In this document: in pieces, positions 55,701-64,000 of the stretch | Layout of the letters: every line of letters begins with the position of its first letter | Numbering within the stretch: position 1 is the first letter of the stretch | From: Tubulanus polymorphus | Lineage: Eukaryota; Nemertea; Palaeonemertea; Tubulaniformes; Tubulanidae | DNA length: 64,000 nt | Direction of reading: 5' to 3' | Assembly: GCF_964204645.1 (NCBI RefSeq) | Contig: NC_134026.1 | Span: forward strand, 5,084,001 to 5,148,000 | Notes under the pieces: model-generated | Databases searched by the model: none | What the model was told of the DNA's origin: nothing | What the model saw: the letters and a program-made list of their open reading frames with translations, nothing else | Position numbers and translations under genes: made by a program

Positions 55701-58700
55701 ATACTAGACTGATAGTTTAGGGGGGTTCTGCGTGTATGAATGACAAATTCACCCCCCTCCCCCCCCCCCTATTTGCGGATGAAGACCATGAAGGCCTATG
55801 AAGCCAAAAGAAAAAAGAAACTGAGCATCGCTATAGTAGAATTCACTTATTGGTGACACTTTTACATTAGTTCTAGATTCGAGGCCAAATTGCAGCAAAA
55901 CTGTCTTTACTCTAAAAACAGATTGAACCCCCTACAAACATGGCTGGCTACGGGCATGTCGTGGTAAAATTCAGCGGAACTGTTAAAGATGTCGTGCAAG
56001 TAGCTAATCGCGGTTTGTTTGCGGCAAAATAATTGCGACACAAATTATTCATTAGACAAACGTTGCTACTTCGATTGGGTTTACTGCCGATGAAATTTAA
56101 TGCTTCTTGTCATCACATGATTTGATGTAGTGACAATTAATGTTTATGCTTACACTTGCTGCTCGTGTGGTATAATGAGTGTGAAGCAGGGAGATATATC
56201 AGTTCTCCCGTCAAAATTGCTTACTTCTCTAATCATACACAACAACGCTCTTCTTCAACTTGAAGGTCTAGGTCATTCAAAAGTCACTCCCTTAAAAGGT
56301 CGATGATCCTCGTTGAGTTTGTAGGATACAGTAATAGATATGGGAAACACAAATGCGGAATCAAATTATGTTGATGCAGTAAAAACCATAGAAACCATTT
56401 CAATAATGTTTATATACATTGATACATAGTATGCGTTGTTTAAGGGGTTCTGTGTGAGCTTATGTGCAGTATTTCATCAATTTGGCGTTTCAAAATAACA
56501 CCATTTCTTGCGATGAATAAATTTACCGCGATCGCTGCAATCAATTCGCTCGCTTCTGTATTATTTCACGCAACTCGCGGTCGGTCGTTATTGTTTTAAC
56601 GCTCGGAGTAGTTTTTTTTTTATGCGTCATCCATCAATGTTTTCCATGTGTAAATTTTCGTTCAATATTACCGCTACAAGTGTCATACATCAGGTCGTCT
56701 TTTGACAAATAGAATTTTATTGCCGTTGATTACGCATAAGGCAGCAGCGGCACTGACTGTCATCCATGTTTTCCAGTGCGAAGCCGCCTTACCCCAGGAG
56801 TTTCCTTAGAACGTGGGCTATAATCGAAAGTTTCAAGCCAATCAACGAAACTGGAAAAGTGTGTAAAAACCTCATAAGTTCACAAGCTCCACGATAGTAC
56901 TTATAATTCATTCAGAAGCTATTTATTGAGTTGGACTAGAAGAAACTCGACAATTTTGGTTACTTTGGCCTTTTTAATGGAATGGTAATCTGTGTAATGG
57001 ATTTTGTCTCGACAAACGGAAACATGTGATTTATCACTGAGTTGGTAGTAAATGTTCTCATTGGTCAACGTCGTTAGTTTTTTTCTAAAAAAAACGACTT
57101 CAATTTCGTCGATGAGAGACGTCGTCGACGCTCTTTCCTGCGAGTCACGAATCTTGTCTTTTTAGCGGATGATGAGCGGTATATATTTCCCCAGACTGGA
57201 GAACGCGCGCTAGACCTCGTATCGAGTCTGATTGATTGATTTTGCTTAATCTCCCTCGATTCCAGTCGCTGCCAGAAGTAGACTACAAATATATCCCATC
57301 GGATGATGGATGATTCGGGAATCCACTTGAAGCTATGATATTTAGTATACCCGTCGGGGATTAGACCTTGCTTTACCCCCGGTAACCTTAGCCAGACGAG
57401 TCGCATCCTCCCTTGAGAGCCGTCATTGACCAAAACATTGCTCTTCATCCCTTCTCGTCATTGACTTTTGACATTCAGTCGCCTTGTAATGACTTTACAG
57501 ATCTCCTCAAGGGATTTTTTGACGGCTGTTAAAACTTTTACAGTAAAGTTTATACACATTGATTCCTAGTATGCGTTATATAAGAGGTTATGTGTGAGTC
57601 GATGTACACTACATCATCAATATTGCGATTTCTCTAATTTCATGACTCTAATTTTATTTTTATGAATTTCAATAATTATTTTTGAGAGGATGTGCACTAT
57701 GTCATCAATATATTGGGCTAGACTGGTTGCCTGTCAACACAATTCAATTGTTGATTTATTGATATTCCAAATAACTATTGATCCTCGGTATTATATGATT
57801 TATTTATTGTCGGCAATCTTAAGCTATATATTTGTTATCTTTAAAGGGGTCAATAAACTTTCAAGTCAGTTTTCTTGTTTTATTTTGCCGTTTAAGGAAG
57901 AGTAAGTTAAAAAAGATATTCATATGATTCATTTTCCTGTTATCTTTAAGGCGATCTATTCTATTTTTAGGCACCTGGTTGAGAAATTAGATAATATGAA
58001 AAAGAATGCTATGGGTAATGGCTCGACACAGTGTATTCTATGCGGAGATGAATTTGGGCTTCTCGGCGCATCGCCCACTTATTGCGATGATTGCAAAAAG
58101 GTAGGTAAATCTTAAACCTTGATCAGATCATTATTCATATTGCTTAACCCTACCGTAAAGAAAGCCTTTATTTCCGATGTATGTGCTAGTTCCAACAGTA
58201 TTGTATTTTCTCATAGACTCGCCAGATTTTTCGCTCACAGTAAGGCCTGCCCTCTAAGTACTTCATCATGAGTAAGGAATTGGTGTTTTCCTAGAAAATA
58301 GGGATGACGCCTTGATAGGGCCCCAGTTGTTTGAAAAACCAAGGTTGGGCAGGAAAGGCTGTTCAAAAATTGAAAAATAGACATGTTAGAAAATGATAAA
58401 GAGTATTCACAGTTTTCGATGCCAATTATTGCTCAGTCCAGTTCGCATCCCAACTGGCAAAGTGGTAATTAATTTCATATTTTACTTTGATTCAATATAA
58501 ACAACACTGATGTTGTCAGTTTGTGATCATGATACTGAAATTAAGCAAGGATTAACTAACTCTATGTCTATCCAACTTTCTGACGTAGCTGAGGATGATT
58601 TTCGTTTATATTTTGATCATATACTTGCAGGCTGTTTGTACGAAATGTGGAGTAGATACGTATAATAGCCAACATCAACCACTGTGGCTGTGTAAAATAT

Positions 58701-61700
58701 GTAGTGAAAATAGAGAGGTGAGTGAATATTAAAACAACACATTACTTAAAACGCCTAAAGCCTCGACACGATTGTCGCGTGTGTCACAAGTGGCCGCGCA
58801 AGTCGGTTGCGATGCGGTTGTCAGCAACTGTGCGACTAGTTACTGCCAGTCACAACAGCACGCAGGTCGGCTGCGACGGTGGCTCGCGTCGCAGAAAGTA
58901 GAACATGTGCGACTCATTGGCAGTCGCAACCCGTCGCTGGCAGTCGCAACCCGTCGCTGGCAGTCGCAAGGTAGCGTAGGTCGGTTGGTCATTGCGACGC
59001 GATCGTCGCTGGCGGTCGCAGTGAGTCGCGAGCCATCGCAAGGCTGACCTACGCCCGCCTTAACGTACATCGACAAAGTAACTGTAGTAGCCAGAGACGA
59101 ACTGGCTGGATAAACCAGTGGCTCGAATATTCCGATGAGCTTGATACCAATCTATCTCCAGTTCCGGCCAGTTGCTCATTCAGTTGTAAGTCCGATGTAC
59201 GCTTTGGTTGAAACGTGCTTTTATAGAGAACAGTATTGATGAACCGTAACCATTTCTACGGTGAAGTTGTCACCGAGTTACCTGTAAATGATTTTAGCCG
59301 CGATCGCAAGAGCAATTTCGGCCCGTGCCAAATTAGACTCGGAACTACTGTTAATACCATACGACTATGGAAGCAGTCGCACTCAACTGGACTGAACTGT
59401 GCTATATTTTCGATCCAAGCTTTAACGTCCACTGTCAATTACGTAAACTCCTATTACTGTCATTAGATACTTCTTTGTACGCGGTAAACTTTTCCTTCCG
59501 TATTGAGCATCGGTTTTCTGGTGAAATCAAAACCATCCGTACCGCAATAAGTGCCTTCGAGGTTCCCATTGAATCAAAGAAAAATCGTGCGATTGTACTT
59601 ATATTAATGATGACGTAACTGTGGGTTATTTTTGTAGCCGAACCGTGGTTTCTACGCTTGGCAGCGATTAGTTTGAACGTGCGTCGCGAAAAGGTCGGCT
59701 GGATGCAAAAAGTGGAAATGCTTTTAACGTCTTTTTCTCCGGTTACCGGGAGACATACGGGAATCGTTGATGTAAATGTCCTGACATTATCTCTATGACA
59801 ACTGTGAAGTTTCGCTGTCGTCAGGTTGAACCTAGAATACGTCATCTGTCGGGTGTATGAACCTTTGAAGTGGTCTGCACTAGGACATTAAAGACAAACA
59901 TTGGTCACGATCAGCTTCAACCGAAAAACTAACCGGTTTGGCCAAGAATATATAGATTTCCATATATGGTTTCAACAACGCATTGTTTCACTGCTATAAT
60001 TAGGCAACATAAATTCAAATAATTTTTGCGAAAAAACCATAAGCAGAAGAGAAACCTACAAGCTATGGGAAGTTGTTGGTGCATTTCACTTTGGGAGTAC
60101 CTCTAATATTGCCTGTTCAGACATCGCAGTGTCCTTTCGGGATGTGACAAGTCCTTTCGAAATCGGCCTCTGGATCCGCCCCTAAACCGGTTTAGGGTTA
60201 TCCGGTAATCATTCTTGCCATGTTTCAGGTTTGGAAGCGATCGGGAGCCTGGTTCTTTAAAGGTATACCGAAATACACCATACCGTCGAAACGAGTCGAC
60301 GGCGGAAAATACGGCAATTCAAGAGGTCGTCTAACAGAAAACAAACCGGGAGCTCGAACAAATCGACCGAGCTCTAGTCGCACTTACCAGACGTGGAGTA
60401 AAGCCAGAAATAAATGTAAGTATCGAACACTTCGGCATAAAATGGTGCTTACAATCGCGTATGAATTGATGATTGACGAAAGAATTGGAGAGTCCTGAAA
60501 TGTTAAGGTTGAGGCATTTTAGGTTAAGAGTTATAAGTTAAGTTAGCTTCGATGTTGGATTACAAATCACGTCATCAACTTGATATAGAGCATTGAAATC
60601 CATACATTAATCTCTACATATGTTATAAAGGCCATTAACATATGGGAATTATTGAAGCACGTCTGGAGACAGACATCAGATGATAGATACCCGATATGCG
60701 ATGCGTGGGCGCTGGCTGATAGCCGATCATTTCAATAAATACCGCACGATATAGCGTGAGACGCACGATATAGCGTGAGACGTTGTTGATGAAAAATCCA
60801 TTAGTCGAAACGAATTCGTGAAACGGTCAAGTTCACTGTGCCATCAACGTGCGTACAATTCCATTTTAATTACGTGGTGAACTCCCCTAAAATATATATC
60901 TATATAGAAATAATTTACATGAAAGCCCTGCGTATACCTAGGGACCGATGAAGCAGTTTAATATGCATCAATTCATGTTAAAAATTCAGACTTTTAGTGT
61001 TTGACACAAATAACGTATTGAATAATCCATATAAATACAGTACTTAGATATCCATTGTCGATTGAGTCAAACTGGCAAAGCATTTTCGGCCTGGGCCAAA
61101 TGCCAAATGGGTTTGTGCCTGTTTGACCCGGCCCAAATTAGGGCAGACCAAAAATGTTTTACCAGGCCCATGCCAAATTTTAGCACTGGTCAAATCATTG
61201 CATGTGATCTGCAACTGGTACCGCAAGTGACTCACTTCGCTTTAAGCATTGCTTAGTATGAGTGAGCGGTTAACGTTTAACTTTAATTAGGCGTGGCCAA
61301 ATTTGACTCTTGTCTCTGATCCAGGCCAGACCTCGAGATATCTTCAGAATTGCATGATATGGACAGTAAGCTTTCCAGTCACGCTGACATCCTAGTGACT
61401 TACGTTCGGCAATTAATCAAATCTATCTTAGCATGTAGAAAATCAGTTGGCTATCATTCAAAGCTTGAAAGGGTGTGGTCTATTATAGATCATTACGCGT
61501 TAATGCACATATACGCTAAGTGTATAATTTAAGACCTCATGATAACCGATGATTTGCTATTCGATTTTATCAAATTATTAGGGCGATTTCGAAGTACACC
61601 TCGCCAGATCGTTATTATACACATGGCTGATTAATAATAGGTAGTTAAAACCGTCGTATTTGCAAAAAGAAATCAAATTCATTTAAAGATTTGTTCGGTA

Positions 61701-62537
61701 TTTTGTCGCGTGTTGGTCGAAAAGTCAACTGACTGTAACAAAGAAAAACGAACGCGTAAAAGTTAATTACGTTGACTCGTTCGCTGTAATGTTTCCATTG
61801 AACTAATGAAATAAAAGCTTTTCTTCGAAATCGAGCTGATTCGCACGTTTCGAAGAAAGTTACCGTCATAATTGACACCTACTGGAATACACACCTCTAA
61901 TATCGTGACTCCTCACATTTAGTCAGCTCAACTTAATGACGTGTTTCCGATATGAGTTCGGCAACACAGAGGGCTGGCTTGTTTTGACTAATTTGTCCGG
62001 ATCACAACTATATCTGAGTGATAAACAAATTTCGAAAAAAATTAGTCAAATCGGTAAAAGACTGCGAAACTGGTTCATCGAATAAATCATGTATTAACAT
62101 GTTTGCCGCCGGCTACAAATATACTCACACTTCCAGTTCTGTCACCACTGCCAGCTACGAACCGTGATGTAGATGCACTTAAGTGGTGTGCCCATTATTC
62201 AAAACACTAGGGTGGAAATTTTGAAAATTTTCAAATTATCTCGAGCATTTTGGGTATTAATTAATTGGGTTAAGAGTGCCTTATAGCTTAGTGAGTGCTG
62301 TAGCAGTAACCATTTTAACTTTTGTTTATTCCTACCTCAAAGAGAGTGGAGCCTTTTTGCGTTGCGTTGCCTGATGTTAAGATCGGGTCGCGTTTTTATT
62401 TCGTCTTATTCTCGGTTTCGTCGACGTTTTTACAGCTCAAAGCTACGGCGAAAGCAGCGATCAAGAATCGTCGAGCGGCTCCGACGACGACATCAGCATC
62501 GGAAAAAAGAGAAACAATAAAACCTATACAGATTCAG
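40755..62537 (+). CDS. RPH3A: Rabphilin-3A, N-terminal part (3' end outside window)
   Basis: A Rab3/Rab27 effector on synaptic and secretory vesicles that regulates exocytosis. Exons: 40755-40831 (1b), 46268-46411, 57971-58100, 58631-58717, 60229-60415, 62436-62537; phases agree over 242 codons. Features: [19 protein letters not shown] at the start; the Rab-binding helix with [13 protein letters not shown] (about 61-73) and EKLDNMKKN; a FYVE-type zinc finger with Cys pairs C95/C98, C112/C115, C120/C123 and C138/C141; then the Rab3-contact motif SGAWFFKG (151-158). After that comes a basic, then Ser/Asp-rich linker ([14 protein letters not shown]). The last donor (GTACGT at 62538) leaves phase 1. 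The two C2 domains and the stop must lie beyond 64 kb. Introns of 5.4 and 11.6 kb are far longer than in the neighbouring genes. Confidence 0.93.
41245..41375. mobile_element. Second, shorter GCTRCCAAC element
   Basis: Left CCAGAGCTACCAACTGTTTA, right TTGCAGAGGTTTATCAGCCCTG; it shares TTGTTACTGATAGCACTTT with the 40.3-kb element. Confidence 0.5.
41700..41830 (+). repeat. Dispersed GGCACGGGCC-type repeat, partial copy 2
   Basis: Blocks TTTAGCACTGGTCAAATCAT, ATCGAGTGAGTGGCTTA and GGCCAATTTGGCCCGGGC match the copies at 54 and 61 kb. Confidence 0.6.
42355..42640 (+). repeat. Dispersed GGCACGGGCC-type repeat, copy 3
   Basis: Near-complete copy: AACCGTTCACATGAGTGCC, AGTGCCTGTTTGGCCCAACC, ACCAGGCCCGAGCTGG, ATCGAGTGAGTGGTTTACAT and TCTAATTAGGCACGGGCC in order. 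Confidence 0.65.
44302..44524 (+). mobile_element. piggyBac-like MITE, degraded copy E
   Basis: Begins TTACCCCTTCAGTGCTGACT and ends ACCGCTCTGAAAGGTTTAA; interior TACACCTCGATGCGGTGTACT is a decayed palindrome. The TTAA ends are mutated. Confidence 0.65.
46198..46222. repeat. (TA)n microsatellite
   Basis: About nine TA units followed by TGTATATAG, some 45 bp before rabphilin exon 2. Confidence 0.8.
46561..46703. mobile_element. Foldback MITE with CAGGGGCC ends
   Basis: 143 bp: left CAGGGGCCAGTTGCATAGTC, right (reverse complement) CTGGGGCCGGTTCCTC, with inner repeated AAGACCAGTCTAAGACC and AAGACCAGTCTTAAAACC blocks. It sits 150 bp after rabphilin exon 2. Confidence 0.7.
47703..47994. mobile_element. 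hAT-like non-autonomous element
   Basis: 292 bp with ends CAGGGGTGGATCCAG and, inverted, CAGTGGCGGATCCAG. No flanking 8-bp duplication was evident by eye. Confidence 0.7.
48395..48620 (-). repeat. Dispersed GGCACGGGCC-type repeat, copy 4
   Basis: Reverse-oriented; AAACCACTCACTTGATAC, AGTGAGTCACTTCAGGAACC and CATTTGGCACCAGTGTGAAC are the mirrored family blocks. Confidence 0.65.
50061..50354 (+). mobile_element. piggyBac-like MITE, copy F
   Basis: 294 bp from TTAACCCTTTCAGTGCTGGC to GCACTGAAAGGGTAAA. Contains TACACCGCAGTGCGGTGTA and ACACCGCACTGCGGTGTA. Shares long blocks with copy C (GACAGGTGCTGCCATCTTTC). Confidence 0.85.
50390..50600 (+). repeat. Dispersed GGCACGGGCC-type repeat, copy 5
   Basis: AACCGTTCACGCGGGTGCCA, GGCCCGTGCCTGTTAGGTCC, GAGTGGTTTACATGTGAACA and TTAGGCACAGGGC in family order. 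It is followed directly by CAGGTTCGAATCCCTGCCG, which resembles a tRNA T-arm. Confidence 0.6.
52494..52746. mobile_element. hAT-like non-autonomous element
   Basis: 253 bp with ends CAGGGGTGGATTTAG and, inverted, CAGGGGCGGATCTAGG; same end type as at 36.1 and 47.7 kb. Confidence 0.65.
53095..53295 (-). repeat. tRNA-Ser-like SINE
   Basis: On the minus strand the head reads GTAGTGGGCGAGTGGTTTAA (A-box form of tRNA-Ser) and, about 35 nt on, CACGGGTTCAAATGCTGG (B box GGTTCAAATGC). A non-tRNA body of about 120 nt follows. Spacing and mutated stems exclude a working tRNA. Confidence 0.6.
54390..54690 (+). repeat. Dispersed GGCACGGGCC-type repeat, copy 6 (fullest)
   Basis: Reads through AACTGTTCACACGGGTGCCA, GGCCCGAGCCTGTTTGGCCC, CCAGGCCCCGAGCCAAATTT, GAGTGAGTGGTTTGAGTGTG, ACGCGCTCTCTAATTAGGCA, GGGCCTAATTTGGCTCGAGC and TGACTCGGGCCAAATCGTCT. 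This is the best reference copy of the family in the window. Confidence 0.7.
58770..59050. repeat. GC-rich GTCGCA repeat block
   Basis: About 280 bp unlike its AT-rich surroundings, full of GTCGCR/YGCGAC hexamers on both strands. It includes an exact 20-bp tandem (CAGTCGCAACCCGTCGCTGG) repeated about 2.5 times at 58921-58970. It lies directly after rabphilin exon 4. Open frames across it on both strands are a by-product of base composition. Confidence 0.7.
61060..61335 (+). repeat. Dispersed GGCACGGGCC-type repeat, copy 7
   Basis: GCCAAATGGGTTTGTGCC, TACCAGGCCCATGCCAAATT, TTAGCACTGGTCAAATCATT and AGTGAGCGGTTAACGTTTAA match the other copies in order. Confidence 0.65.
62155..62277 (-). mobile_element. 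piggyBac-like MITE, truncated copy G
   Basis: Keeps GTAGATGCACTTAAGTGG, ACACTAGGGTGGAAATTTTG and TTCAAATTATCTCGAGCATT. The terminal CACTGAAAGGG is lost. Lies about 160 bp before rabphilin exon 6. Confidence 0.5.
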
Positions 62538-63087
62538 GTACGTGACACTATCGGCTTACGTTTGCAAGTCGCCTTGCCTCTTTTTCCACCATAATTTCAA
62601 CCCGATTGATAATTCGTCGAATTTAGTTGGGTATGCTATATTCTCGTTGCACATTTTGTTAAGAAATACCTCGCGTGCCTGCGCACGTAATCCGTTGCGG
62701 GGTAGGGGGTTGTAATTAGTATGGGAAGGGGGCACTGAACAGAGCCTCGGGAGAATGAAAATCATCATTTCACATGGAGGGTGGCGCGAGATGATATAAA
62801 AATGTCGGCCACATCTGCAAGTCAAATTCGGCGTATCAGAAAGATTTCATGAGACAGAAATAGTCTCGCGAGACAGCGGAACATGGCATGAAATATTTCA
62901 AGCAGGTCCGTACTTCGATAAGAGATTAAGAGTATGTAGAATTATGGCATAGATCTAGACAAGGCCGTCCGAAAACCAGTTCGTTTAAGTTGATCGGTTT
63001 TTTTTTCATTGGATACGTGTTTAAACTTGTAAATGCTTCTTCCGGCTATTCAGCTTTTCCGTCTTACGCAATTGTAACAGCTTTGGC

Positions 63088-63458
63088 AGATAATAAGATA
63101 AAAACCCACTATCTACAGATTAAAAGAATTTTAAAACCAAGAATTTATTATTCGAACAATCTAAAATTTATAAAATACCCTAGAGATCATCGTCAGGTGT
63201 GAGATATAGACTAAAAACATGGGTATATACACATAGGAGAACAGGTCAATTGAGTGAATTGGTGAGTGAGAAAATAATTAGTGTTTGGCAATTAAATGAT
63301 TAGTGTCTGTTCTCCTCTGTATATATACCCCTGTTTTTAGTCGTGTATTTAATATATTTTAGATTGTTCGAACAATAAATTCTTGTTTTTAAATTCTTGT
63401 AATCTGTAAATAATGGGTTTTTATCTTATTATCCGTTCACCACGTTTGAGTGTGGTTA
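63088..63458. mobile_element. Foldback element with long inverted arms
   Basis: Left arm GATAATAAGATAAAAACCCA..TTCGAACAATCTAAAAT, right arm its inversion (ATTTTAGATTGTTCGAACAA..TGGGTTTTTATCTTATTATC), each about 90 bp. Inside is a second inverted pair around GGGTATATACACATAGGAGAACA. Intact relative of the interrupted copy at 3.1-3.5 kb; the outer left end is shortened. Confidence 0.8.
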
Positions 63459-64000
63459 TCGTTCTATCTAGCTTTGTTCTCCCAATTCTCCTTCCGTATT
63501 TAATTCTGTTATTTTGCGCCTTGATGTAAGTACTCCCTTTTATGATTTTTATATGTAAACGATTATAACTCTCTGAATGATTTGTCTCGCACACACCGAC
63601 CTACGCTGAATGATCGACCTCGTATTCATTAACCCTTCTTCATTCATCAACATCCTCAATATGCTGACCGATGGACGCCTGCTGGTCATCCCCGAGAAAA
63701 TTTTGAAAAAATTAGTCTCATGTTCATGCATTCTTAGCTTTCCTAGGCACTGCTTAATCGTCTCATATATTGAAATACACCTTGTACTTGTAGAAAATGA
63801 ATATAATGTGAAGGAAATTTTCCTTGATCCGCGCCTTGCCTGGCAGAGGCGTGTAGCTCATTTCGTGGTAGATAGCGATTAGGTGAAAAAGGTTTCAACA
63901 ATTCTGATTCTCCCATTAATTAAATGAATTTCGTTTCGATGATTAGATTAGTAGATTATTAAGTTATTCGAAGAATTCGTTTCTATCGTCAACTAAAATG
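63459..64000. other. Rabphilin intron, end of window
   Basis: No exon matching the expected C2A domain is found before the window ends. Open frames on both strands near 63600-63880 have no recognisable product. Confidence 0.4.

Noticed and set aside
57074-57448. Minus-strand open frame of 124 codons with an ATG
   Set aside because: Arg/Lys/Ser-rich end and no recognisable motif; it lies in a long rabphilin intron among repeats. Not enough to call a gene, though a homology search would settle it.
57971-58717. Alternative reading as a synaptotagmin-like protein or RIM
   Set aside because: The order CPNDRHLQL start, [13 protein letters not shown] helix, four Cys pairs and SGAWFFKG is that of rabphilin; RIM and Slp proteins lack this start.

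Overview
This is 64 kb of nuclear DNA from an intron-rich invertebrate animal. Seven protein genes can be assembled from exons with GT..AG borders and matching phases. An eighth small ORF shares a candidate transcript with one of them. Gene content (rabphilin, SNAP29, TTF2, an FHIP2 protein, YDJC, an ethanolamine phosphotransferase) is broadly bilaterian. The rabphilin N-terminus ([12 protein letters not shown]) looks like the invertebrate form. I cannot fix the phylum from sequence alone. There are no bacterial, viral or CRISPR features.

Layout. 1.5-5.6 kb (minus): ethanolaminephosphotransferase 1, nine coding exons, 439 aa, without the selenocysteine codon of the vertebrate protein. 6.6-8.0 kb (plus): an unrecognised secreted/type I membrane protein, six exons, 313 aa, with a duplicated Cys/Asp motif. 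8.7-15.5 kb (plus): FHIP2A-like protein, 18 coding exons including a 30-nt in-frame microexon. 17.7-24.9 kb (minus): TTF2, a SNF2-family ATPase, 24 exons, 1166 aa. 26.5-27.8 kb (minus): SNAP29, three exons, 251 aa. 29.0-31.1 kb (minus): YDJC carbohydrate deacetylase, four coding exons, 308 aa. It is preceded at 31.8-32.1 kb by a 92-codon ORF that a consensus donor would splice to just before the YDJC start codon. 32.8 kb to beyond the end (plus): a long gene for rabphilin-3A with two alternative first coding exons. The window holds its Rab-binding FYVE-type zinc finger and part of the linker; the C2 domains must lie downstream.

The left 32 kb is gene-dense. The right 32 kb is mostly rabphilin intron and upstream DNA, filled with non-autonomous repeats. 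The clearest family has TTAA ends and CCCTTTCAG termini like piggyBac elements and carries the internal palindrome ACACCGCAGTGCGGTGT. Others are a dispersed 'GGCACGGGCC' repeat, hAT-like CAGGGGYGGATCCAG elements, foldback elements and one tRNA-Ser-like SINE.

Functional links between neighbours are loose. SNAP29 and rabphilin act in membrane fusion and exocytosis, FHIP2 links cargo to dynein through FTS-Hook, and EPT1 makes phosphatidylethanolamine. No gene cluster or pathway is implied. The observations most worth following are the mutually exclusive rabphilin start exons, the possible dicistronic YDJC transcript, the selenocysteine-free EPT1, the FHIP2A microexon and the unknown membrane protein.
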